In this document: positions 1 through 5,215 of the stretch, piece after piece
Layout: every line of letters starts with the position of its first letter
How positions within the stretch are numbered: the first letter of the stretch is position 1
Assembly: GCA_003694825.1 (NCBI GenBank)
Contig: RFJS01000080.1
Span: forward strand, 1 to 5,215
Direction: 5' to 3'
Source: Verrucomicrobiota bacterium
GTDB taxonomy: Bacteria > Verrucomicrobiota > Verrucomicrobiia > Opitutales > Opitutaceae
DNA length: 5,215 nucleotides
The notes under the pieces: generated by a model
Told to the model about the DNA's origin: nothing
The model's database searches: none
Seen by the model: the letters and a program-made list of their open reading frames with translations, nothing else
Position numbers and translations under genes: made by a program

Positions 1-861
1 ATTCGCGGGCTTTCGCGCCTGAAACGGATGGGGGTGCGGATCGTCTGGACGGTGCACGATCTCTACGACCCGGAGGCGCGGTGGCGGGCGATGGATCGGT
101 GGCTCGTCCGGTTCGTCTACGGTATCGCGGACGCGGTGATCGTTCACTCGCGCGCCGCCCGCGACCAGGTGGCGGCCGAGTTCGACCTCGATGACTGCGG
201 AAAAATGCACGTGGTGCCGCACGCGAACTACCTGGGCTGTTATCCCGATACGATTTCACGCGAGGCGGCGCGGCGCTCTTTCGGCCTGGCCGCCGACGAG
301 ACAGCCTTTGTCTTTTTCGGTGCCATCCGGCGCTACAAGGGAGTGCTCGAGCTCATCGATGCCTTCCGGCGCATCGAGGGGCCGAAGGCGCGTCTCATTG
401 TGGCGGGGCGTGCCTGGGAGGCGGCGCTGCGGCGCGAGGTGGAGGCCGCGGCGGCCGCGGATCCACGCATCGTGGCGGCGCTGCGTTTCGTCGCGGATGA
501 TGAGGTGCAGCGCTTTTTGAAGGCGGCGGACATCGTCGTGCTCCCCTACAAGGAGTATCTCACCTCGGGGGCGATCGCGCTCGCGATGAGCTTCGGACGG
601 GCATGTCTCGTCCCGAACGCCGGATCGATGCGGGAAGTGGTCGACCCTCGGGGAGCGGTCTTTTTCGATCCCGGGGAGCCGGACAGCCTCGTGCGCGCTC
701 TCGAGGAAAGCCTTGTCCGGCGGGATGAGCTGGAGGAGATGGGACAGCGCAATTTCAAGGAAATCTCCGCCTGGACCTGGGCGCGGATGGCCCGCCAGAC
801 AGCCGAGGTCTATGCGGCGGCATTCGACGGGAAGAAACACAAAGGGGACTCACAGCCATGA
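1..861 (+). CDS. GT4-type glycosyltransferase, 5'-truncated by the window edge
   Basis: The reading frame is open from base 1, so the start lies upstream and the ATG at 28 is internal; 286 residues are visible and roughly 80-100 N-terminal residues of a usual GT4 enzyme are missing. Visible residues 13-20 (RIVWTVHD) look like the end of the N-terminal Rossmann domain, followed by VPHANY at 72-77. The C-terminal nucleotide-sugar-binding domain has FFGAIRRYKG at 105-114, where the Arg/Lys pair normally contacts the donor phosphates, and LPYKEYLTSGAIALAMSFGR at 181-200. The last stretch replaces the usual EX7E region, and its second Glu appears to be Leu, a pattern I associate with a GT4 subgroup having a TSG motif. 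By family, it transfers a sugar from an activated donor to a growing glycan at the cytoplasmic membrane face; donor and acceptor cannot be read here. It overlaps the next gene by ATGA, so the two are probably translationally coupled. The family call is firm, the substrate unknown. Confidence 0.9.
   Translation: MRGLSRLKRMGVRIVWTVHDLYDPEARWRAMDRWLVRFVYGIADAVIVHSRAARDQVAAEFDLDDCGKMHVVPHANYLGCYPDTISREAARRSFGLAADETAFVFFGAIRRYKGVLELIDAFRRIEGPKARLIVAGRAWEAALRREVEAAAAADPRIVAALRFVADDEVQRFLKAADIVVLPYKEYLTSGAIALAMSFGRACLVPNAGSMREVVDPRGAVFFDPGEPDSLVRALEESLVRRDELEEMGQRNFKEISAWTWARMARQTAEVYAAAFDGKKHKGDSQP
841..847 (+). promoter_or_regulatory. Ribosome-binding site for the DUF218 gene
   Basis: AAAGGGG lies 10 bases before the ATG at 858, inside the end of the glycosyltransferase gene. 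Together with the ATGA overlap at 858-861 it supports this start and suggests coupled translation. Confidence 0.5.
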
Positions 862-1592
862 GCACAGAGGAGGCATCCGACATCAGCGCCGAGATCATCG
901 GCGCCGGCAAGCGACCCTACCGCCGCCGAGGCGGCATCGGGGAAAAGCGCGACCGGCCGCGGCGGCGGCGAGAATCCGGGAGGCGCCGCGGGCCGCTTTT
1001 CTGGGTCGGGTGTTCCGGAGGGGTGCTGTTTGTGGCGTTGATGCTGCTCGCCCTCAATCTCAAGAGCCTCGCCGCATGGGCGGCTCACGCCTGGATCGTC
1101 GACGAGCTTCCACAGCCCGCCGATGCCATCGTCGTCCTCGCGGGCAGCATCGATTCCCGCCCCCAGGCGGCAGCCGATCTCTATCAGGCCGGCTACGCGC
1201 CGCGCATCATCATCACCGTGACACCGAGCGGGGGCTTCATGACGCCGGGCGAGGACATCGCCACGCACGTGATCCTCAATCGCGGGGTGCCGAAGGAAGC
1301 CTTTGAGATCCTCACGACACCGGTGCGCAGCACCTACGACGAAGCGGTTTCAGTGGCGGCGTGGGCGCGTGAGCATGGGGCCACGCGGCTGCTGGTAGTG
1401 ACGGACCCCTTTCACACGCGGCGGGCCCGCTGGGCCTTCAAGCGCGTCTGCACCCCGTATGGCATCGAGGTGACCACGGTCGCGGCGCCGCCGCTGGACT
1501 ATTCCATCGACCGATGGTGGGAGAACGAGTTCAGCCTCGTGGAGTTTCCCAACGATGTCATGAAATACATTCTCTATCGTTTCAAATATTGA
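858..1592 (+). CDS. Membrane-anchored YdcF/SanA-family (DUF218) protein
   Basis: This 244-residue protein has three parts. Residues 1-45 form a hydrophilic tail that is very rich in arginine (13 Arg between 19 and 44). Residues 46-67 form one hydrophobic membrane segment, and about 87-225 form a DUF218 domain. Family hallmarks are ADAIVVLAG at 88-96, STYDEA at 158-163 in place of the common NT-x-E-x-A, and VVTDPFHTRRA at 180-190 carrying the conserved His and Arg-Arg. The positive tail should stay in the cytoplasm, placing the DUF218 domain in the periplasm. Members such as SanA and ElyC (YcbC) of E. coli affect envelope integrity and lipid-carrier or peptidoglycan metabolism, but the biochemical reaction is poorly defined. 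DUF218 genes also turn up in polysaccharide and exosortase-linked loci, which fits this position between a glycosyltransferase and the exporter. The start at 858 overlaps the preceding stop and has a Shine-Dalgarno-like site. A role in glycan or lipid-carrier handling is inference. Confidence 0.88.
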   Translation: MSTEEASDISAEIIGAGKRPYRRRGGIGEKRDRPRRRRESGRRRGPLFWVGCSGGVLFVALMLLALNLKSLAAWAAHAWIVDELPQPADAIVVLAGSIDSRPQAAADLYQAGYAPRIIITVTPSGGFMTPGEDIATHVILNRGVPKEAFEILTTPVRSTYDEAVSVAAWAREHGATRLLVVTDPFHTRRARWAFKRVCTPYGIEVTTVAAPPLDYSIDRWWENEFSLVEFPNDVMKYILYRFKY

Positions 1593-1615
1593 GGGCGAGG
1601 GGGACGAGAGCCGAA

Positions 1616-1624
1616 AAGAAGAGA
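1616..1624 (+). promoter_or_regulatory. Ribosome-binding site for the Wzm-like permease gene
   Basis: AAGAAGAGA lies 10 bases before the ATG at 1635, within a 42-base purine-rich gap that shows no inverted repeat followed by a T-run and no clear promoter. The gap therefore looks like an intra-operon spacer. Confidence 0.45.
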
Positions 1625-1634
1625 TCACAGCTTT

Positions 1635-2468
1635 ATGGAAGAGACTGCCAGACAGGAGATCATTATCGAGGCCGGCAAGAGCGAGCGCCGCTACTGGCAC
1701 GACCTGTGGCTTTATCGCGGGTTGTTCTATTTTCTCGCCTGGCGCGACATCCTCGTGCGCTACAAGCAGACGGTGGTCGGCGTGGCCTGGGGCGTCATCC
1801 GCCCGGTGCTGACCATGGTGATTCTGACGGTCGTTTTCGGTCGCCTGGCGCAGATGCCCTCCGGAGGCGTGCCCTATCCGCTGCTGGTCTTCAGCGCGAT
1901 GCTGCCGTGGCAGTTTTTCGCCACGGCGCTCTCTGAGAGCGGCAACAGTCTGGTGGCCAATGCCGGGATGATCTCGAAGGTCTATTTCCCGCGGCTGATC
2001 GTGCCGGCCAGCAGCGTGATCACGAGCTTTGTCGATTTTCTGATATCGGCCGTCGTGCTCGCGGTGATCATGGTGTTTTACCGTCACGTGCCCGGACCGG
2101 GCGTGTTGCTGCTGCCGCTGTTTACGGCCCTGGCCTTTGCCGCGGCGTTTGGCGCGGGGCTCTGGGTATCCGCGCTGATGGTGCGGTATCGCGACTTTCG
2201 TTTCATCATCCCGTTTGTCGTGCAGTTCGGGCTGTATATCTCCCCGGTGGGCTTCAGCAGTTCGGTGATTCCCGAGAAGTGGCGGCTGCTGTATTCGCTC
2301 AATCCGATGGTGGGCGTAATCGACGGATTTCGCTGGGCGATTCTCGGAGGCGAGCATCAGATCTACTGGCCCGGCTTCTGGCTGTCGGCGTTGGTCGTCG
2401 GGATCGTGATCGTTCTCGGCATCATCAATTTCCGCAAAACGGAGCGGACCTTCGCCGACGTCATCTGA
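1635..2468 (+). CDS. wzm: Polysaccharide ABC exporter permease, Wzm/KpsM/TagG type
   Basis: The 277-residue protein is a typical length for ABC-2-type polysaccharide permeases. An N-terminal amphipathic stretch leads into the family motif around 37-58 (RDILVRYKQTVVGVAWGVIR), which in structures of the family forms the interface helix and the start of the first membrane helix. Hydrophobic segments follow at about 49-69, 81-98, 121-149, 155-182, 189-207 and 245-265, giving the expected six. Other family features are RYRDF at 184-188, in the cytoplasmic loop region, and SLNPM at 221-225. The short cytoplasmic C-terminal tail begins at FRKTER (266-271). Two copies would pair with two copies of the ATPase encoded next, moving a lipid-linked glycan from the cytoplasmic to the periplasmic side of the inner membrane. 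The start has a Shine-Dalgarno-like site. The gene symbol is by family and gene order; the exported glycan (O-antigen, capsule or other) is not determined. Confidence 0.93.
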   Translation: MEETARQEIIIEAGKSERRYWHDLWLYRGLFYFLAWRDILVRYKQTVVGVAWGVIRPVLTMVILTVVFGRLAQMPSGGVPYPLLVFSAMLPWQFFATALSESGNSLVANAGMISKVYFPRLIVPASSVITSFVDFLISAVVLAVIMVFYRHVPGPGVLLLPLFTALAFAAAFGAGLWVSALMVRYRDFRFIIPFVVQFGLYISPVGFSSSVIPEKWRLLYSLNPMVGVIDGFRWAILGGEHQIYWPGFWLSALVVGIVIVLGIINFRKTERTFADVI

Positions 2469-2501
2469 GGCGGCCCCGTCCTGTATCCATTCACCTCAAA
2501 C

Positions 2502-2507
2502 GGAGAG
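2502..2507 (+). promoter_or_regulatory. Ribosome-binding site for the Wzt-like ATPase gene
   Basis: GGAGAG sits 4 bases before the ATG at 2512 (6 bases if the core is GGAG), a slightly short but workable spacing. It lies in a 43-base gap with no visible promoter or terminator. Confidence 0.6.
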
Positions 2508-2511
2508 AATC

Positions 2512-3768
2512 ATGTCGGAACCGGCGATTCACGTAGAAAACCTTTCGAAGAAATATATCATCGGGCACCAGACCGGGCAGGGGGACGGCCTGCGCCATGT
2601 GGTCGAGCGATTCGTGCGCTCGCCGCTGGCGTGGTTGCGCGAGCGCGGCATGGAGAAGGAGGAGTTCTGGGCGCTCAAGGGCGTCAACCTCGAGGTCCAG
2701 CGCGGAGAAGTGGTGGGCATCATCGGCAAGAACGGCGCCGGAAAGTCCACGTTGCTCAAACTGCTCAGCCGCATCACCGAGCCGACCGAGGGGCGCATCC
2801 GCCTCAAGGGCCGGGTGGCCAGCCTGCTCGAGGTCGGCACGGGCTTTCACCCGGAGCTGACGGGACGCGAGAATATTTTCCTCAACGGCGCGGTGCTCGG
2901 CATGTCGCGCGCCGAGATCAAGCAGAAGTTTGACGAGATCGTGGCCTTTGCCGAGGTGGACCGGTTTCTGGATACGCCGGTGAAGCGCTATTCCTCAGGC
3001 ATGTATGTGCGGCTGGCGTTTGCCGTGGCGGCGCATCTCGAGCCGGAGATTCTCATTGTCGATGAAGTGCTCGCTGTCGGCGACGCCGCCTTTCAGGCCA
3101 AATGCCTGGGCAAGATGGGTGAGGTCGCCAGTCACGACGGCCGCACGATCCTGTTTGTCAGCCACAACATGACGGCGGTGCAGTCGCTCTGCCATCGCGC
3201 CGTGATGCTCGATCAGGGCAAGGTTGTCTGCGAGGGCAACACCGCGAAGGTCGTACAACAATACCTCAGCGACGTCAGCCGTGTGGAGGCGGTGCCGCTC
3301 GACGACCGTGAAGACCGCGACGGCGACGGCAGCATTCGCATGCGCTGGATCAAAGTGTCCGGGTGCGATGAGGACGGTGTGATCCGGACGAATTCACGCC
3401 TGCGCGTGGAGGTCGGCTATGAGGCGAACGGTCCGGTGAAGTTTCCCGAGTTCTGGATCACGATCCGGGACAACGAGAGCATGGTGGGGCTCTTTCAGCT
3501 CAACAACGAGGCGGCTGGAGGACTGCCGGACACGCTGCCCGCGAAGGGCGTGGTGCGTTGCGAGACGGCCCCGATCAACCTCACGCCGGGCCGCTGCTTC
3601 ATCAACCTCGGCGTGCAGAAGGCCGGGGTGATGGCGGACTACGTCCAGTATGCCACCATCTTCGATGTGGAGCCTGAGGACGTCTATGGATCGGGCAAAG
3701 TGCCTTCGCGGCAGCGGGTGATGAACGTGATCCGCCAGCAGTGGTCCTTCGAAGAGCGCCGCGAATGA
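2512..3768 (+). CDS. wzt: Polysaccharide ABC exporter ATPase with C-terminal glycan-binding domain, Wzt type
   Basis: This 418-residue protein has an ATPase domain at about 5-255 and a second, mostly beta-strand domain at about 270-395. ATPase motifs are all present: Walker A GKNGAGKST (72-80), the family-specific segment EVGTGFHPELTGRENI (107-122) around the Q-loop position, signature YSSGMYVRL (160-168), Walker B ILIVDE (180-185), D-loop region AVGD (188-191) and the switch His218 in FVSHN. The SSGM signature in place of LSGGQ is normal for Wzt/TagH proteins. The C-terminal domain matches the Wzt_C family, including WITIRD (315-320), INLTPG (355-360) and IFDVEPEDVYGSGKVP (383-398). In E. 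coli O9a the equivalent domain binds the capped non-reducing end of the glycan before export, so chain recognition is expected here. The insert at 20-52, between the first strand and the Walker A region, is also usual for Wzt. The gene ends in an ATGA overlap with the next one. No key residue is missing. Confidence 0.95.
   Translation: MSEPAIHVENLSKKYIIGHQTGQGDGLRHVVERFVRSPLAWLRERGMEKEEFWALKGVNLEVQRGEVVGIIGKNGAGKSTLLKLLSRITEPTEGRIRLKGRVASLLEVGTGFHPELTGRENIFLNGAVLGMSRAEIKQKFDEIVAFAEVDRFLDTPVKRYSSGMYVRLAFAVAAHLEPEILIVDEVLAVGDAAFQAKCLGKMGEVASHDGRTILFVSHNMTAVQSLCHRAVMLDQGKVVCEGNTAKVVQQYLSDVSRVEAVPLDDREDRDGDGSIRMRWIKVSGCDEDGVIRTNSRLRVEVGYEANGPVKFPEFWITIRDNESMVGLFQLNNEAAGGLPDTLPAKGVVRCETAPINLTPGRCFINLGVQKAGVMADYVQYATIFDVEPEDVYGSGKVPSRQRVMNVIRQQWSFEERRE
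3751..3756 (+). promoter_or_regulatory. Ribosome-binding site deciding the start of the kinase/methyltransferase-like gene
   Basis: GAAGAG lies 8 bases before the ATG at 3765. The alternative upstream GTG at 3741 has no purine-rich site before it and would overlap wzt by 28 bases, so 3765, with a 4-base ATGA overlap, is preferred. Confidence 0.45.
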
Positions 3769-5150
3769 CGCGTCTCGAAAACGGCGCCCTCCAGGCGCAC
3801 CCGCACTCGATCTGCGATCCCAACGGCCGGGTTTTCCTGCATGGCGGGCGGCTGTTTCGAGGATTGCGCGCGGGCTGGATGCCCGTGTGGGAGCGACTGC
3901 GGGCGAACGGGCTTCTCACGCGTCTGGTGGAGGCCGGGCTCCTGGTGGAGACGGTTCCGAGCGAGATCGAGATGGAGGGTTTTGCCGCCGTTGTGGAGCA
4001 TCGGCGCATCCCCTTTCTGACGTATCCACACGAATGGCCCTCGGCGGCGCTCTATGACGCTGCCGTGTGCGTTGTCGACCTGATCGAAGAGCTGGGGCGC
4101 GAGGGGCTGATGCTGCAGGACGGCCACCTCGGCAATGTCCTGCTCGACCGCGGGCGGCCGGTGTATATCGACCTCACGTCGATCATCGATGCCGGCGAAC
4201 ACGCGATCTGGCCCTCCTATGGGGAGTTCGAAGTGGCGGCGGTGTATCCGCTCGTCCTTTATAAAACCGGGGTCGAGCGGATCGCGCGCATGCTCGCGTG
4301 GGTCGATGAAGGCGTGTTCCCGGGGGAAGTGGAGGCGATTGCCGGCCGGAAGATGCTGGAGCGGTGCTCGCGGGTCGGGCGGCAGGATGCCTTCGAGGTG
4401 CTGAGGGGACGGATACATGGCTGGATGCAGCGGCTCGGCTTCGCGCCGGACGAGGGGATTGCGCCGGAGCGGGTCCGCGATGGCCGGCGGCGCTTCATCC
4501 GCCGTGTGCGCGGGCTGCTGGCCGATCTCCAGTCGCGGCCCGGCCTGGAGCCCGTTGGCTCCGATCGTGCCGCCGACCGCGCGAGCCCGGCTCTGGTGGA
4601 CGGTGTCGCCGGGATTCTCGAACGGGAGCGGGCCACGACGGTGCTGTGTGCCGGGGCGGCGATGGACGACGCGGCCGAGGTGCTGGCCGAGCGGGGATTC
4701 TCGGTGGTGGCGGCCTCAGGCGATGACGCGCGGTGCGGACGGCTGTTTCGGCGGGTACGGGAGCGCCGCCGCCCGGTGTGGCCGGTCGTGCTCGATCTGG
4801 CGCGGCCGACGCCCGGAGAGGGCGTCGGTGATTTCGCGACGACACCGGCGGCCGAACGCCTGGCTTGCGACTTTGTCTGGGTCGATCGGATGGCCGCGAC
4901 ATTTGTGCGCGATCGCCGCCTGAGCTGGAGCCACTTCGCCCGGGCGATTGGTGCGTTCGCCCGATGCGGGGCCATCGTCACGGAAGCGGATCCCGGGGAG
5001 CACGGACGGGATCGTTCCGGCGAGTCATCGGCCATGCTGGCGGCGCTTCGTGAGACCTTTGGCGAGGCGGAAGCATGGCGGGATTCGATTGCCGACAGTC
5101 GTGTCTTCGTGGCGCGGCGGCGGTTGGACCACGGAGGGAGTGGACGATAG
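3765..5150 (+). CDS. NoeA-like two-domain protein: kinase-like N-terminal half, degenerate methyltransferase-like C-terminal half
   Basis: The chosen start gives 461 residues. Residues 17-165 resemble the N-terminal part of proteins usually annotated 'class I SAM-dependent methyltransferase' (NoeA-like). DPNGRVFLHGGRLFRGLRAG (18-37) is followed by PFLTYPHEWPSAALYDAA (83-100) and LQDGHLGNVLL (117-127). PVYIDLTS (132-139) completes it. The last two blocks line up with the aminoglycoside-phosphotransferase/kinase catalytic loop and metal-binding Asp: D119, H121, N124 and D136. Residues 290-450 follow the layout of the family's methyltransferase domain (LAERGFSVVAAS at 307-318, VVLDLARPTPG at 341-351). 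However, the glycine-rich SAM-binding motif is replaced by LCAGAAMDDA (294-303), so SAM binding is doubtful. There is no signal peptide or membrane segment, so the protein is presumably cytoplasmic. ATGA coupling to wzt suggests a role in modifying the exported glycan. The family resemblance is from memory of its motifs; activity is unknown. Confidence 0.8.
   Translation: MTRLENGALQAHPHSICDPNGRVFLHGGRLFRGLRAGWMPVWERLRANGLLTRLVEAGLLVETVPSEIEMEGFAAVVEHRRIPFLTYPHEWPSAALYDAAVCVVDLIEELGREGLMLQDGHLGNVLLDRGRPVYIDLTSIIDAGEHAIWPSYGEFEVAAVYPLVLYKTGVERIARMLAWVDEGVFPGEVEAIAGRKMLERCSRVGRQDAFEVLRGRIHGWMQRLGFAPDEGIAPERVRDGRRRFIRRVRGLLADLQSRPGLEPVGSDRAADRASPALVDGVAGILERERATTVLCAGAAMDDAAEVLAERGFSVVAASGDDARCGRLFRRVRERRRPVWPVVLDLARPTPGEGVGDFATTPAAERLACDFVWVDRMAATFVRDRRLSWSHFARAIGAFARCGAIVTEADPGEHGRDRSGESSAMLAALRETFGEAEAWRDSIADSRVFVARRRLDHGGSGR
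5133..5140 (+). promoter_or_regulatory. Ribosome-binding site for the gene running off the window end
   Basis: GGAGGGAG is the strongest Shine-Dalgarno-like match in the window. It lies within the end of the preceding gene, 10 bases before a GTG at 5151 and 13 bases before the ATG at 5154. Confidence 0.55.
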
Positions 5151-5153
5151 GTG

Positions 5154-5215
5154 ATGGCGCGGATGGGCTTTTCAGGCAAAGTGTTGCGCCGGCTGAAACG
5201 CGAATGGCGCCGCCG
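5154..5215 (+). CDS. Start of an unidentified gene, 3'-truncated by the window edge
   Basis: A frame opens directly after the preceding TAG stop and stays open to the last base, giving about 20 residues (MARMGFSGKVLRRLKREWRR). Both a GTG at 5151 and an ATG at 5154 are possible starts in the same frame. I report the ATG, though the GTG sits at a better distance from the GGAGGGAG site. The visible piece is strongly basic with no membrane segment, and is too short to assign a family. Its spacing and direction suggest it continues the polysaccharide operon; a further glycosyltransferase or modifying enzyme would be typical but is not shown. Confidence 0.6.
   Translation, partial: MARMGFSGKVLRRLKREWRR

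Noticed and set aside
28..30. ATG at 28 as the true start of the glycosyltransferase
   Set aside because: The frame is open upstream to base 1. The protein would begin in the middle of the N-terminal Rossmann domain, and no ribosome-binding site precedes it.
1593..1634. Possible terminator or promoter in the gap before the permease gene
   Set aside because: The gap is purine-rich with no stem followed by T residues and no recognisable -35/-10 pair, so it is read as a simple intergenic spacer.
1350..2357. A 335-codon open frame on the minus strand across the DUF218 and permease genes
   Set aside because: Its product is His/Arg/Gln-rich low complexity with no recognisable motif, and it lies opposite two clearly identified genes. 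Long antisense frames are expected in GC-rich coding DNA.
3741..3764. GTG at 3741 as the start of the NoeA-like gene
   Set aside because: It lacks a ribosome-binding site and adds eight residues (MVLRRAPR) with no family similarity. The ATG at 3765 has GAAGAG at good spacing and a 4-base overlap.
3684..4418. A 244-codon open frame on the minus strand spanning the wzt/NoeA-like junction
   Set aside because: It has no family motif and overlaps two well-supported genes; treated as a shadow frame.
4259..5179. A 306-codon open frame on the minus strand opposite the NoeA-like gene
   Set aside because: The product is Ser/Arg/Pro-rich with no domain pattern, consistent with a shadow of the plus-strand gene.

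Overview
The window is high-GC bacterial DNA carrying one tightly packed, plus-strand gene cluster for making and exporting a cell-surface polysaccharide. A two-component ABC exporter of the Wzm/Wzt type, whose ATPase carries a C-terminal glycan-binding domain, points to a Gram-negative cell that exports a finished O-antigen-like or capsule-like glycan. The exact lineage cannot be fixed from the sequence. GC-rich Proteobacteria, Verrucomicrobia and Planctomycetes would all fit.

Layout: (1) 1-861, the C-terminal three quarters of a GT4-type glycosyltransferase whose start lies before the window. (2) 858-1592, a membrane-anchored YdcF/SanA (DUF218) protein with an unusually arginine-rich cytoplasmic tail, joined to the first gene by an ATGA stop/start overlap. 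(3) 1635-2468, the Wzm-like permease. (4) 2512-3768, the Wzt-like ATPase with its sugar-binding C-terminal domain. (5) 3765-5150, a two-domain protein related to NoeA-like 'SAM-dependent methyltransferase' proteins, with a kinase-like catalytic loop in the N-terminal half and an eroded methyltransferase-like C-terminal half. It is joined to the ATPase gene by a second ATGA overlap. (6) 5154 to the end, the first codons of another gene in the same direction. The only non-coding gaps are about 42-43 bases long and hold ribosome-binding sites. I see no internal promoter, terminator, RNA gene, repeat array or mobile element.

How the genes may work together: the glycosyltransferase helps build the lipid-linked glycan on the cytoplasmic face of the inner membrane. 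Wzm and Wzt then move the chain across, with the Wzt C-terminal domain probably recognising a feature of the chain. In E. coli O8/O9a that feature is a terminal phosphate/methyl cap added by the kinase-methyltransferase WbdD. Here the gene coupled directly to wzt encodes a kinase-like plus methyltransferase-like fusion in the opposite domain order. It is therefore a reasonable, unproven candidate for a chain-modifying or chain-terminating factor, and this is the most interesting point in the window.
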